A stretch of DNA of 64,000 nucleotides from Nymphaea colorata. Lineage: Eukaryota > Streptophyta > Magnoliopsida > Nymphaeales > Nymphaeaceae. The notes beneath the pieces were generated by a model. It was not told the DNA's origin. It made no database searches and worked only from the letters and a program-made list of their open reading frames with translations. Each line of letters starts with the position of its first letter. Position 1 is the stretch's first letter. Of the stretch, positions 24,401 through 36,684 are shown in pieces. The stretch lies in the NCBI RefSeq assembly GCF_008831285.2, contig NC_045147.1:12713427-12777426 (forward strand). The letters run 5' to 3'. The translations under genes were made by a program, and so were the position numbers.

Positions 24401-27274
24401 TTTTTTTCTACCTTGCTGCCAAGTACTACTTTAGTGAGTTCCCTCCCATTAAGGCGTGTTCGCAGGGCTCGATCTCAGTTCAAAAATGAATACTATAAAT
24501 TGACTCCAATTAAATGCATAAATGGACATCTTTGTTCGAAACAAACAAAAATCCTTAAAGTATTGATCTGGAATTTATTGCAGCAGTAAATACCACAGTA
24601 AACCATTAAAGTAACTACAGTAAACATCCCAACCTACTTCACAATAGCGATCCGACCCATTTTCCGTCCTCGTGGACAATGTCAGCCCTATTTTTTATTA
24701 ACATACAAACCAAAAGGATCCAAGTAATCACGTTTCCAATTCTTATTTTCTAGCTACTGTTATTATAAATATGGAAAATTTTAGTCTTCTCAGTAAACCA
24801 AAAACATTCCCACTGAGAAGGCGACAAGTTCTCATGTTTCTCAAATAAAGCCACAATATATCTGGCCATATGTTAAGTTTCATAGCTTTTTTTTTTGTTG
24901 TAAATTAGATTACTATATTTATGTAATTGAAAGGACTGAAACCTTCATCCAACCCTTTGTTTCTTTGAGTACAGGGCATACTTGAGGTGCCACTTCCACC
25001 GCGGTTCAATATGCACATCTGTCGCATCGTTTTTGTGATACAAAAAGTTGATGTCATAAAGATTCAAAATGAAAACTGACTGTCTATCAACCCTTCTCCT
25101 CCATTGCAACGAGCAAATCTCCTGAGTTTCGGCATTGCATAGATGGCTTTCCTGGAAGTTAAAACTGGTTTCCACATGTAGGTAGAGTTCTTAACGATCT
25201 TGATGTGCAATTGCTTCGACGCCAATGTCTTGTGATCCACATTTGAAGAAGCTAACTAAAGTTTTCTTTCATTTTCCCAGCGTTGTCTCCTTCGTTTCTA
25301 CTCACGTCTGTCCTCGGGCGCCATGAAAGGAGCCTCGTGTGGCTTGTATATTTCAGTTTTTCCAACCTTTTTTTGGATCTGATCTGGATCCTCTTGGTCA
25401 CCACAGAGCCTCAACTAGACCCAATATCATTAACTACAGATCCGGATCCATTACGCTTGGTGCAGATCGTATCTCTGGCTTCCCTGGCACGCATTAAGGC
25501 ATCACTTGCTTTTAGGTTTCCCAAAATTAGGTGAAGGTTGATGCATTAATTGGGGTGCCAAGAAGTTAAGTTTGGTGGGAAACCTTTTCTCATTGACAAA
25601 TCCGATGGTCAACCATTTCTCAACGTCCACACAGTCGGAACTTCTTTCTTTCTTTCTCTCTCTCCCTCTCTCTTTTTTCTCCCCTTTTTCAATTTAATCC
25701 AATAAAAATGTGCTTCCAACTTTGAATGATCGTCCTTCTTCAATTATACATGTATTTTTTGCTCATGATACAAAAAAACCATACTCGAATCGAGAGACTC
25801 ACTATATACATGATTTGACTGACTTGTGCAAAGAGTTGATGCTCATAATTCATAAAGCGAGAGAAGATGTTTCAAACTCTTATTAACATACTTCTAGTCT
25901 CTTACCTAACTCTATGACCTATGTATATGATTCGTATCTTAGCCAAGAAAAATCATTTAAACTCTTATTAAACCCATGACATAAATGATATCGACACCTA
26001 AAAAAGGTTAGAAACCAGAACAACCATCTATTTAATAACTCAATTTATAAATGCTTACATACGCAGACACTTGTCCACACTGGCTCGAAGAAACTCCATT
26101 GTATTGAAGGTAAATCGGGTTGTAACCAAATGGAGTTGGTTTTATGCAGCCGGTGAAAAAAAAAAAGTGCTCCTCAGCTAAAAATTTCTAACTTTACCCG
26201 GTCGTCAACATGTTAAACTTTTATTTTTCCTTCCATGAAAGTTTAGTAGTGTGGGGCTAAAGATCTCCAAATTTGACATGACTTGTTTTTCTGCACCAAG
26301 GCAAGGGAGGCGCGAGTTTTCATTAAGAGAGAAGCTTCCCTTAAAATATTTTGTTGTCCGCGTGTGAGGAAGAAGGCAGCCATGTGCAGTTGAACCGCAA
26401 TTGCCACCTTGTTTGACTTGCATTTATGCAGCCAGCAAGCAACCCGCAACCAACACAACTAATAACAAGGACAGCGACTGCTCCCTCATCATAAATTAGC
26501 TAAAAATAATCCCAAGTTTTAATTTACAGAAAACCGTCCCACTTCTTTTCAAAACAGCTGTATGATGGTTCTTTTCTCTTAGCTGCTTGCTTTTCTTTAA
26601 ATTCCAAAATGGATCTCCCTACTAAAATCAGTCATTTGACTGACATAATTTATAATAAATAGTGACCTAAAAAAAAATCGCACCTTATGATTGACTTAAG
26701 AATGTAAAATAAGAAAAGAATAGTGATTTATGATTGTTAAACGAATACTAGCCATTGGCAACTCAAAAATTTTAAGTTGAAGAAGGTCAAGAGTTCGAAT
26801 CCAAAAAAGTACAAATCTCAAACAGTTTGAGCAGTAGCTTATTTGTAAATCATGTGTTACAATGTAAAGGTTTTTTTTTTGAAGAGGTCAGCTCCAAATG
26901 CATGAGCACATCATTCCTTTCAGGCCTACGAAAAGAGCAAGGAAAATGTGAGCCCATTCTCTGTGCTTAGGGCATGTAAGCCAGTTGATTTCAGAGTCGG
27001 GTCTAAATCATGTTCTGGATCTAATTTTGACAGGACTTGAACTCAATAATGAACTAAAAAACTTAATTAGAAAGCCAAGTAGAATCTTACTAGAACATAA
27101 CCCGAGATTTTAATAAATGCTTCCGACCAAATTTGATTCGCAACCTCAGCAAATCTTAATGCAAAACTTAACTCTATTATTTAATCAAATACATTTTAGA
27201 GCCCGATTAACTCGGTTCAAATTTGAATGGGTCTTTTCGAATGAGCGAGATGGTTATCCCACCGCCCGAAGTAA

Positions 27275-27415
27275 GGACCAAAGACTCTCATTCTCTTAGT
27301 TGCTTTGGTGTCACAAGACACAGAGCATAGCACCCACGAAAATCGAATTAGAGACCTATCGTCCTCATCAGTCTTATAACCCAACCACCCAACCAGCTAC
27401 GCTATGCCCTTTGAA
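27275..27415 (-). mobile_element. Possible tRNA-derived SINE (weak)
   Basis: On the minus strand, gggcatagcgtagctggttgg resembles the head and A box of tRNA-derived plant SINEs. A degenerate B-box-like segment (ggtctctaattcgatttt) follows about 45 bases later. No poly(A) tail or target duplication was established. This rests on box resemblance only. Confidence 0.3.
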
Positions 27416-28415
27416 GCGATTTAAACGAGGTATTTGAAATGAAACGTTGCATGGAGGTTGAATTCTGGACCGGGTCGGAAATGGGCCCGGATCATTTGAG
27501 ACTCAGGTCAAATCAGGTGGAGGCTCACGCGGTCCGAGCCTGCTGAAAGGCACTTTGCTCCTGCTAACGGGACAGGAGAGGAGCGTGGTGGAGCCTTCAA
27601 TTTAACTGCGGCCTACGCGGCAGGATTTGGACCGTCCATCTTCCCTGGCGACAGAGTCGACGGTGGATGCCTTGCTGCTCATCCTTCTTGGTAGGTCCCG
27701 CAAGTGGGCCCGGAGCAAACATGCTGGACTTGGTCCTCCCACGTGGCCAGACTGGTAACACCTCTGGTGAGTACCTGAATCAGGAACCGCTGCCTTATAA
27801 TTTAAAATTTTCGTTTCTGCAACTGCACATCAAAATGAAGTCAAATCGTGAACGGCCTTAAGAACCACGTCGGCGTCATCTTCAAACTCGAAAACTTGCA
27901 AATCAGTTCGTAAATCAGTCTATTCTAATCGAACGTGCATAAGAACAACGAAATTAATCTCCAAAATTTTGCTTCATTGAATGCTTGATCTTCGTGATAT
28001 ACTACTCACGAATCTAGGGGAGGGTTCGATCACGTCCCTGCGACTAATCCTCTGGAAACAAAGCTGAAAATTTGATTTTAAAATGTAATCAAACAAGATC
28101 TTTCTCTCTCTCTCTCTCCCCATTGAATTTGGTTTTCCTCTGGTGGTTGAGCAATCTCATCTCTTTTCTGAGCTACTCCCATTAAATGGCATTCCGTTCA
28201 TAACCAGCTTTAATTTCTTCCAGTTTCATCCACCGGTTGAGTAAGCCAAGCCCAAGTGGCCAACCCTTTGACCTCTCCCCTCCGGCCCTCCCTCTCTTTC
28301 ACTCTCTAGGAAAAAGAGAAGGAGAGATTCTTGCGTGTTGTTCTTCTTCTGTTTTTAAGAAAAATTTTCATGTGTCCCCCTGATTTCTTCCTCCCTCTCG
28401 CTCTCTCTCTTCCCC

Positions 28416-28423
28416 TATAAATA
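28416..28423 (+). promoter_or_regulatory. TATA box of the KCS gene
   Basis: TATAAATA lies 132 bp upstream of the KCS start codon, within a pyrimidine-rich region (CT tracts before and after). The spacing predicts transcription start near 28446-28455 and a 5' leader of about 100 nt. A W-box-like ttgacc lies further up at 28268. Confidence 0.7.
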
Positions 28424-28446
28424 CCCATACTCGTATCCGCTTAACT

Positions 28447-28452
28447 ATGTAA
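28447..28452 (+). promoter_or_regulatory. Minimal start-stop upstream ORF (ATGTAA)
   Basis: ATG followed at once by TAA lies about 100 nt before the KCS start codon. AUG-UAA elements in plant leaders such as that of NIP5;1 are known to stall ribosomes and reduce expression. Here the element sits almost on the transcription start predicted from the TATA box, so it may or may not be in the mRNA. Confidence 0.35.
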
Positions 28453-28554
28453 AGAAGACGGCCAGTTCCTGCAGAACTTCCTCTCCCTCTCTCTCTCTCT
28501 CCCCCCTTCTCTCTTTTTCCTCTCTGCAATATTTGGTTGGTTAGCTCCTTGAAG

Positions 28555-30150
28555 ATGGGGAGCATCGAAATGGGCAGCGAGAGGCTGACGGCCGAGATGG
28601 CATTCGACGTGCAGTCGATGTCGGCCGGCCGCGCCATCGTCGTCAAGATCCGCAGGGGACTGCCGGACTTCTTGCAGTCCGTGAAGCTCAAGTATGTCAA
28701 GCTCGGGTACCGACACGTGATCAGCCACGCGATGTACCTAGGGGTGCTCCCCCTTATCTTGGCCGTCGCGGCGCCGGCGACGACCCTCGGCGCTTTCCGC
28801 AGCCTGGTGCTCGGTGTCTGGGACCGGCTGTGCCTAGACCTGGTGGCCACGGCGGCCTACGCCGCGGTGTTCGCGCTGGTTGCGGCGGTTTACCTGGCGA
28901 AGAGGCCGCGCAGCGTCTTCCTGGTGGATTTCGCTTGTTACAAGCCGGAGGAGGAGCGGATGATCTCCAACGACGGCTTCTTGGAGATGACGGAGAGCAC
29001 GGGGTTCTTCAACGAGAACACGCTTCAGTTCCAGACCAGGATCGCAAAGCGGTCTGGCCTTGGCGACGAGACGTACCTCCCCAGGGCCATTACCGCCCGG
29101 CCGCCCACCCTCAACATGAAGGAGGCGCGGCTCGAGGCCGAGGCAGTCATGTTCGGCGCCCTTGACGCCCTTTTCGCCAAGACCGGGATCCGGCCGGCCG
29201 ACGTCGGCATCTTGGTCGTCAACTGCAGCCTCTTCAACCCCACTCCTTCCCTCTCCGCAATGATCGTCAACCACTACAAGATGAAGGAAGACGTCAAGAG
29301 CTTCAACCTCGGCGGGATGGGCTGCAGTGCCGGCGTCATCTCCATCGACCTCGCCAAGGACCTCCTCCAGGCCAACCCCAACTCCTACGCCATCGTTGTC
29401 AGCACAGAGAACATTACCCTCAACTGGTACTTCGGCAACGACCGCTCCATGCTCCTCTGCAACTGCATCTTCCGCATGGGCGGCGCCGCCATCTTGCTCT
29501 CCAACAAGAAGAGAGACAGGGCGAGGTCAAAGTACGAGCTCGTCCACACCGTCAGAACCCACAAGGGCGCCGATGACAATAGCTTCAACTGCGTGTACCA
29601 GAGAGAGGACGACGAGGGCAACGTCGGCGTTTCCCTAGCTCGGGAGCTCATGGCCGTCGCCGGCGATGCCCTGAAGACCAACATCACGACTTTGGGGCCG
29701 ATGGTCCTGCCATTCTCCGAGCAGCTACTCTTTCTCTTCACGCTGATCGCCAAGAAAGTGTTCCAGATGAAAGTGAAGCCCTACATCCCCGACTTCAAGC
29801 TGGCCTTCGAGCACTTCTGTATCCACGCCGGTGGGAGGGCAGTGCTGGACGAGCTGCACAAGAACCTTCAGCTGACGGAATGGCACATGGAGCCGTCCAG
29901 GATGACGCTCCACAGGTTCGGCAACACGTCGAGCAGCTCGCTCTGGTACGAGCTCGCCTACACGGAGGCGAAGGGGAGGGTCGGAAGAGGCGACAGAGTG
30001 TGGCAGATCGCTTTCGGCTCAGGCTTCAAGTGTAACAGCGCGGTGTGGAGGGCTCTCAGAGGGATCGACGCCGGCGAGGCCTGCTCCTCCAAAACCAACC
30101 CGTGGGCAGACTGCATCCACCGCTACCCGGTTAAGATTCCCCTTCCTTGA
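28555..30150 (+). CDS. 3-ketoacyl-CoA synthase (KCS family), 531 aa
   Basis: This is the condensing enzyme of the fatty acid elongase in the endoplasmic reticulum. It joins malonyl-CoA to long-chain acyl-CoA for cuticular wax, suberin, sphingolipid and other very-long-chain lipids. The catalytic triad is complete: Cys257 in GGMGCSAG, His424 in [10 protein letters not shown], Asn457 in RFGNTSSSS, with the usual 33-residue His-Asn spacing. Two hydrophobic segments near the N-terminus (about 57-75 and 97-117) anchor it in the membrane. They precede the condensing-enzyme domain (about 115-405) and its C-terminal part. The [19 protein letters not shown] segment resembles KCS4/KCS9/KCS10-type members. 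The frame is open further upstream, but the first ATG is at 28555. The gene is intronless and markedly GC-rich, unlike the surrounding AT-rich DNA. Substrate chain length cannot be read from sequence. Confidence 0.96.
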   Translation: MGSIEMGSERLTAEMAFDVQSMSAGRAIVVKIRRGLPDFLQSVKLKYVKLGYRHVISHAMYLGVLPLILAVAAPATTLGAFRSLVLGVWDRLCLDLVATAAYAAVFALVAAVYLAKRPRSVFLVDFACYKPEEERMISNDGFLEMTESTGFFNENTLQFQTRIAKRSGLGDETYLPRAITARPPTLNMKEARLEAEAVMFGALDALFAKTGIRPADVGILVVNCSLFNPTPSLSAMIVNHYKMKEDVKSFNLGGMGCSAGVISIDLAKDLLQANPNSYAIVVSTENITLNWYFGNDRSMLLCNCIFRMGGAAILLSNKKRDRARSKYELVHTVRTHKGADDNSFNCVYQREDDEGNVGVSLARELMAVAGDALKTNITTLGPMVLPFSEQLLFLFTLIAKKVFQMKVKPYIPDFKLAFEHFCIHAGGRAVLDELHKNLQLTEWHMEPSRMTLHRFGNTSSSSLWYELAYTEAKGRVGRGDRVWQIAFGSGFKCNSAVWRALRGIDAGEACSSKTNPWADCIHRYPVKIPLP

Positions 30151-31720
30151 TTGTTCATGGCAGCTGCTAGCTGCACAGTAGCACAGTGGCTTGGCCTCCT
30201 CTGTCCTTTTTTTTCTTCTTTTTCTTTTTTTTTTGATTTTCTTTGTTGGTATATTGCTCCATTAATTTATGGAGGAGCTTGGACGATGGGGATCATCAAC
30301 AACTATTGTTATGTGTCAGGTTTAGTGTTGTTGATATTCGCTAGTAAACATGCTAGCACACATCAAGTTCTTAAGAAAAAGCCAAAAAAAAAATTATTAT
30401 CATACTTGCAAGTGTTTGATTAGTAACACCTGTTAAAGTGCATTCTTTTTTTGATAAGGGAAACAAGCTAAGATTTGGCATCCTATTACTGTGAACTCTT
30501 TATGGCTATACAGTAGCTGAGATTTTGAGGGCCAGGTCCAAGTCGCAGTCGATTTAGTTATAATCCGCTATGGAATCCGATTATATGATTCCCAGCAAGT
30601 GAAAATAGTTTCTTTGTGACTTGGGAACTCGTTCTATAGATAGGAATACTAATAATCCACGATGAATGCTTCCGTTTCGAATTCCAATTTGCTTTTAAAA
30701 GATACTTAATGTTGGTTTCCCTGCTGCTTCTGAAGAGCATAGCCTATTCAGGTGCCTTTATCTATTTGCTACCAAATGAACAAAAATGTACAAACCTCAA
30801 AAAATTGGCATGTCAAAAAATCTTCAACCATTTTGTAGGCATCTTTCATCTACAAATTCAATGGCTATTTAATCATACGTGTTAGGATCTGTCTATGTGG
30901 AACTCATGGGTGCCGCCGATCTCTAAAAATAAGTAGCATTGAGGGGCCTCCATTGCCATTTAGGGTGATTCGACCTGACCCTGTGGTCATTCTCTTAATA
31001 ATCAGGTTCATTCCTACACGGAACTCAGGTTCTAGCTTGAAAAGATTTGAACCTGTCCCCAACAAGCAGGTTTGCCTTTGGACTAAAAAAAGATAGAAAC
31101 CATGACAGTTAACCATTTAGTCAACCTCCCTATAAGCCTTTGAAGATTTCCAAGAATAACTTTCTTATAACAGAACGTTGCATTTTTCCTTGTAGGTTGC
31201 TTTTGATCATATTTTAGGCCCATTCCCTGTTATGCATACTTCTTAGCGATGAAAACCATTAGTCCCTGATATGGATATTGCTTTTATAAGAAAGCAGAGA
31301 AATAGAGGTGGTGCTTGGCTACGATGCATGGTTTCACTGGTTCACTTACCATCGCTGACAACAGAAGCAATTACTATGGAAGCAGGGGAGTAGCAGGTGT
31401 AAGTTATGTATGGGCAATTGTTCACACAGACTAAAACAAAAAAAAAAAATATAGATATTTTTGAGCAATTTTTCTCATTTACGTATTGATACCTCTTAAA
31501 AGTTTAAAATTTTATAGTTGGTATGTATCCTTTAGCCAGAATTCTTTGGCTCCGACCTTGCCCACTGAACTAAAGAACCATGGTCGACCTTACTCTAGAA
31601 GGCATCACAAGTGAGGTTTGTGAAGATATGCCGATAAGGAAGAAAGCTGGAACTCGGTGTTAGTTGGGAAGAATGAAAGAGACAGAAGGTGCTCATGTTC
31701 GGCTGTAAATCATTTCAGAA
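30151..31720. other. KCS 3' flank and gene-poor DNA
   Basis: The first few hundred bases after the KCS stop are T-rich and probably 3' UTR. The remainder shows no recognisable exon, RNA gene or mobile element. Confidence 0.45.
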
Positions 31721-31889
31721 TTCATGTTATGGTTGCACAAAATAGGGTTACAGACAGCGAAGGAGCTTCGAGGAAAGCGTGTTAAGGCATTTATGACTAT
31801 CGCATGGTTGACTCTATTTCGCATTTTTGAAGGGCATGCTCCATTTTTGTTAGGTTATGAAAACAGGCAAGCATATGGAGTATTGATTG

Positions 31890-31906
31890 CTCTCTCTCTC
31901 TCTCTC

Positions 31907-31964
<58 letters not shown>
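31890..31964. repeat. Compound (CT)n-(TA)n microsatellite
   Basis: A CT tract is followed by a long TA tract. It has the same form as the tract at 19802-19889. Confidence 0.9.
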
Positions 31965-31967
<3 letters not shown>

Positions 31968-34900
31968 GGAGACTCATCTTTGGTATCTTCAATATGGAGA
32001 ACTTTTGACTTCCTTTCTTTATATTAAATGCTATTTACTAAGCAATTGATGAGGAGACCAAATAAGGGGAGTAGCGTTGCCTATGGCCGCTTGGGCCATA
32101 TAATATTTTATTTGAGTTGTCCCTTATTGCGTCATTATATATATCTAGAAGAACAGCCCGTCATTACTAAAAGACATACAATATTACTGTTTATGCCTTT
32201 GAATACTTAAAGTTTTTAAAAACTTTAAAGGTGGCAGTTTGGGAACAGTCTCATGCATCTAACCCAAAAATTGGTTCAATTCACTAGACATTTTAAAAAA
32301 CATTAGCAGTAAACATATTGTTACTGTTCCAAACAACCCCTCAAGGCCCATTTGGCATTAAAAACAACATGTGAATCTTTCATGAATTTACCACAAAAAT
32401 GAGGTAGATGCATGGGACGCTTGTTCAAGTGTTTCATGAATTTACTCCAAGTTTGAAGTAGATTCATGAAATATTTACATATTGTTCTTAACTGCCCCTT
32501 AGTTCTTAAAAAAGAAAATCACGAAATTGAACGCTTGGAAAATAATCAATTTGAGAAACCAGAAAGCATTTGCAATTACTAAAGACAACACGAATTTCAT
32601 AATCATATCACAACAAGAATAACCCATGTCAAAATAACATTTTATCACAAAGTCGTAGCCGATCGAAAAAGGCAAACTAGCTAGAAAAGCATTCTTTGAA
32701 CAGCAGGAGTTGGAGCCCTGATCACGGAACTGAAAGCTTAAATGGCGATCTTTACCGAGATAGTTGATCGTTGATCAGATCATTACAAACAATGATGCAG
32801 GGAATTCATTAAACAACACAACTATTCGTTTGTGATTACCAACTTCTTTTATCTACATTTAAGAGCATGATAAGCAAGCCCAATGAGTTGCTATATATAT
32901 TTAAAAAACAGATTATTTTTTCATGCATTTAAGCAGTAACAAGAGGCAACTTCATGGGGGCAGTTCAGAGCCAAAATCGGCGTGTGGGGAAGGAAGGAGA
33001 TTTATCAGGAAAGGTGGCTTCGCTTCCTTGTAAGTGAAATGTCCATTTCTCCAATTTATTCGATTTCATGTCGCAAACAGGAACCGGTAAGTTAATGCTG
33101 ATCAAAACTTCTTTTCTCCAAACATTGGCAATAAGTTCCGTTGATAAACCTTGAATTTTTTTTTCTCTCAATGTCAGCAACATATTTACATAGACTTTCA
33201 AATAAGAACATCAATTGTTTAACTTTACCTCCTAATTCAGGTTAAACTCAACTAGATCAAACGAAATAAGAGTAACACCCCTTCCCTTATAGACATGGGT
33301 AGGAAAATTTGACTTGGGTTGACAATAATAATTCAAGTTCAGTCGCTTTAGGAATCGAAGAAATGCAGAAGCGGAAAAGGTACATATCGTAGATATGAGA
33401 TGACATACTTGCATACGCCATATGTTATCTCGCAATAAATTCCAATCGAATTTCATGCTGGTCAGACCCGGTGTTAGTTGGATCCGACTTTAGTTTTATA
33501 AGACTACTTTCAAGTCAAAAGTTACTTATAATGCCTGGCTGTCTGGCTGCTTCAACTCGAGCCTGGTTTGACTTCTCCACTAAAATGAGTCAACCCTTTT
33601 TCTTTATTTGTAAGTTGGGGCTTGGCAGATTCCTGCCTATTTATTCTAAGGAAAAAATAATCAAACCCAAGAGTCAAGTAGCCTTCTTGGTCTCAATAAA
33701 CCACAAACATGTTTATTTTATATTAAAAAAACAGATATAATGAAATGAATAAGTTCCATTTCAACTATATATATATATATAAGAAATTTAAGTTAATTAT
33801 TGACATTGCTTAAGAGTACTTCCTCCTTTTTGTTCTCATATATTTTAATAGCCAGAGCTTTCATTTGAACTATTTCAGCATGCACCGCCCTCTTTTATAA
33901 ATGAGTTAATGTTCTAGATCGAAGTTCAACGCTCACTTATCTAATCAAACACTGTCAAGAACACTTAAGTACAACTTCTGAGGTGCTCTAGGTAGGTTGT
34001 TGGGGCCCTGTGAGAGCATGTGTGAAGAGAACATGCATATTGTCCTTTAGATCTTAAAATTTCGGATTATTTTAACCGAATTATAACCTATGGGGCGTGA
34101 ATTACGTAGTTGATTCCATAAAATATAAACCTTTGAACCGCTGGAATCTACCATGTCTACAGAATTTTATAACGCCAAAAAAAAAAAAAAATGCCGTGTA
34201 TAAAAACATCAAAACTTTTACTACTTTATGTTTGAACCATGATTGGTAGGCGAATTCAAGATTTAGAAAGCAGTTTTTAATAGTCATTAACATAATGAAA
34301 CCTTCTCTAGTGAATCCCAACTACCCATTTGCAGCCCTGCCATTCCGGATCGGATCCTCTTATCACAAACCATTAAGGGCTGACACAGAACATGTAAGGC
34401 TGCCCAATGCCGGCTGTCCTTATTAATGGCTTATCTCACATGTGGGACTCACCCCCACCCCACTTGAAAAATCCTAACCAGGGTTATAATGAGATGCCAT
34501 TCATCATCCTGAGCCAAGCAGTGGGGTAACAACAGACATTGGTATCGGCGTATCGGTTTTCATATCAGCCGATACGTATCATTACCTATTGGATATTGCT
34601 TTATTTTCAACTGCTTTGAATTTTTTAAAAATAATTCAAGATATTGTAGATTGATTTCAAAGATTTTTCTTTAAAAAATCGACATGGGCACTCTATCATG
34701 TTATATTGGCATGCGTCTGATATTATAAGTATTGGTCGATGCATGACAACTGTAGTAGTACTTTGGGTCAAGTTTAAACTATTGTCTGTGGTTCTTTTGT
34801 ATTTGGTACCAGAACTGTTCTGATAATTGTGTAGTCCACCGGTGGTGGAGCCAGAAATTTTTGATCGGGGGACAAATCCTTCAATATTTGGTGGCTGAGA

Positions 34901-36353
34901 GGCACCAGATATATAAATAAATAGCTAATCACTACGAAACACTAATACATAAATAAGTAATTTCCGTGGGTATGCACAGATTACCCACACATGCCTTTGC
35001 CATTGAGGGCCACAGCTTATGGCTCTTTCATTGCCAAGAGGAAAGCATCACTCAAGGGAAGTTGAATTTATAAAGAAGGCTCCAAAACTTGTCAGGCTCG
35101 CAAGAGAGAGAGAAAGAAGAAACTATGACAACCAATTGGTAGAGTAGAAACAAAATATAATTATTTGTGTAGTTTTTTATTATTTTTTTTAAATAAGGGT
35201 AAACTCTAGAACCCTTCCATTTGGACCACTTTTCTGCAGAAAATCCCAAAATTGTGGAAGAAAATGTCGGCCTTTTTCATGAACGTGACCAATCTAATTG
35301 AAAACAAAGTGGCTGTTTGATGATGGTAACTCCTTGAACTTAAGTGTCGTGTCTTCAATGCAAGGTAGATTCATAAAACATTGCAATAAATAATATACGA
35401 ATCTATTTTTGGAACGAATTCATGGGACACTCCTGAATGTATCTTCCTCACCTCGTAAACACAAATTTTCATTTATAGTTTAATTTAAAGTACTTCGAAA
35501 AGGGAAACAAATACGGCCATTTTGAACCACTGTATATCAGCTGATACGACATATCATTGAGCATACCAATAGGGCGTCAGTACTGATATTGACTACATTG
35601 GACATACAAGACATTAGTGTCACTTGGCCTTATCAATTAATGCATGGGATAGTGAGGCAGGCCATGGCTGTACAATTATAATTCCTTGAGCGTCGCTGTA
35701 ACTATAAAAATTAAAGGTACTTTTACCTATCATGTCTAAAGATGTGCACTCCCAAGAGCTCTTTCTACACAATATTTGTCGATGAACAAAACATGATTGT
35801 TTTTGGCTGAAAACTTCCAAGGCAACAAGGCTCTATCTAATAATGCAGATTTCAAAAGCTCAATGATTCATACGCTTCAACTAACATTTGACGCGAGTAG
35901 CTTTTCCATGATCTCTTTAAGTGTGCCAAATACTGTATCTCTTGGAGTGTGAAACAAACATTTTTGCATTTGAGTCATCTGTGTGATTATCTGGAGTTCA
36001 ATCAACTTGATTTGGTGGTCCAGTTGCAAAAGATAAAATTATTACATGTGGGTGCTTAAAAAAACATGACTGCATAACAGCTTAATGCCTGGGAAGAGGG
36101 GAAATAATTTAGAAAGAGACCCAAGTTGCCATTTGTTAATTAACTGCATTTACAGATTCATGACAGGAAAGGAAGAAAAGGAAGAGGGAAAAGAAAAAAC
36201 AGGTCATTCCAGAAGTGTAAGACCCATATCGCACTGCTGCGGGGCTTCAACCTGATTAAATTACAATCATCCAGTTTTTTCAAAACCTTTTTCTTTATAT
36301 CAAGGAAGCTTTCATCTTGTGTCAAAAACTTGAGCTCAGGTTTGGCCTGTATC
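31965..36353. other. Gene-poor DNA with short repeat remnants
   Basis: No gene is recognised. A 22-bp perfect palindrome lies at 32207-32228. Copies of the dispersed tagattcatgaaaca motif occur at about 32370-32500 and 35340-35440. Opposed segments tttgggaacagt and actgttccaaac at about 32230-32335 look like a small MITE remnant. At 34844-34866 ggtggagccagaaattttt matches an end of the element at 61661-61857. Confidence 0.45.
32207..32228. repeat. Perfect 22-bp AT-rich palindrome
   Basis: TTAAAGTTTTT is followed directly by its exact reverse complement AAAAACTTTAA. It adjoins a possible MITE remnant. Confidence 0.85.
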
Positions 36354-36684
36354 TAGGGCTGCACACGAGCTGGCCCAGCTCGAGCTCGACTCGACTTGAC
36401 TCAGAAAATTCGAGCTCGGCTTGCACTCGAGTTGAACTCCATAAAATAGGCTCGTGCTCGACTCAATGATGGTACAGCATCAAGCTCGAGCTTGATTCGA
36501 TTAACTTGTTTAACTTGTTTCTATTAAGTCCGTCTCGTTTCTTCTAACTTGATTAACTCGTTTAACTATCCTTTCATTAGATTTCAGCATTCATTATTTA
36601 GTCAAGCAAGAGTCAAGTTTGAGTGGAGTTTTGATGAGTGAGTTCTAGTCGAGCTTGAGCTGACTCGACTCGTTTATAGCCTTA
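36354..36684. mobile_element. hAT-type MITE with 8-bp target-site duplication
   Basis: The left end TAGGGCTGCACACGAGC and the right end CTCGTTTATAGCCTTA are imperfect inverted repeats. GAGCTCGA/TCGAGC-rich shoulders surround an AT-richer core. Flanking octamers cctgtatc (36346-36353) and cctatatc (36685-36692) match at 7 of 8 positions. This fits the hAT superfamily. It carries no transposase. Confidence 0.75.

Larger units (their letters stand above)
19890..28260. other. Gene-poor AT-rich DNA with scattered small repeats
   Basis: No gene is recognised over more than 8 kb. The longest open frame, 21440-21838 (132 codons, + strand), shows no known domain. The stretch holds a 12-bp inverted repeat at 21098-21132, a diverged tandem repeat at about 21248-21415, a hairpin at about 22893-22931 and a CTT tract at about 22455-22478. 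A weak tRNA-derived SINE candidate lies at about 27275-27415 on the minus strand. Confidence 0.45.

Noticed and set aside
26790-26815. B-box-like agttcgaatcc
   Set aside because: No A box at suitable spacing and no cloverleaf. It is neither a tRNA gene nor a supported SINE.
28830-29638. Several open frames overlapping the KCS gene on both strands
   Set aside because: They are by-products of the high GC content of the KCS coding sequence, which is fully explained by the 531-aa frame.
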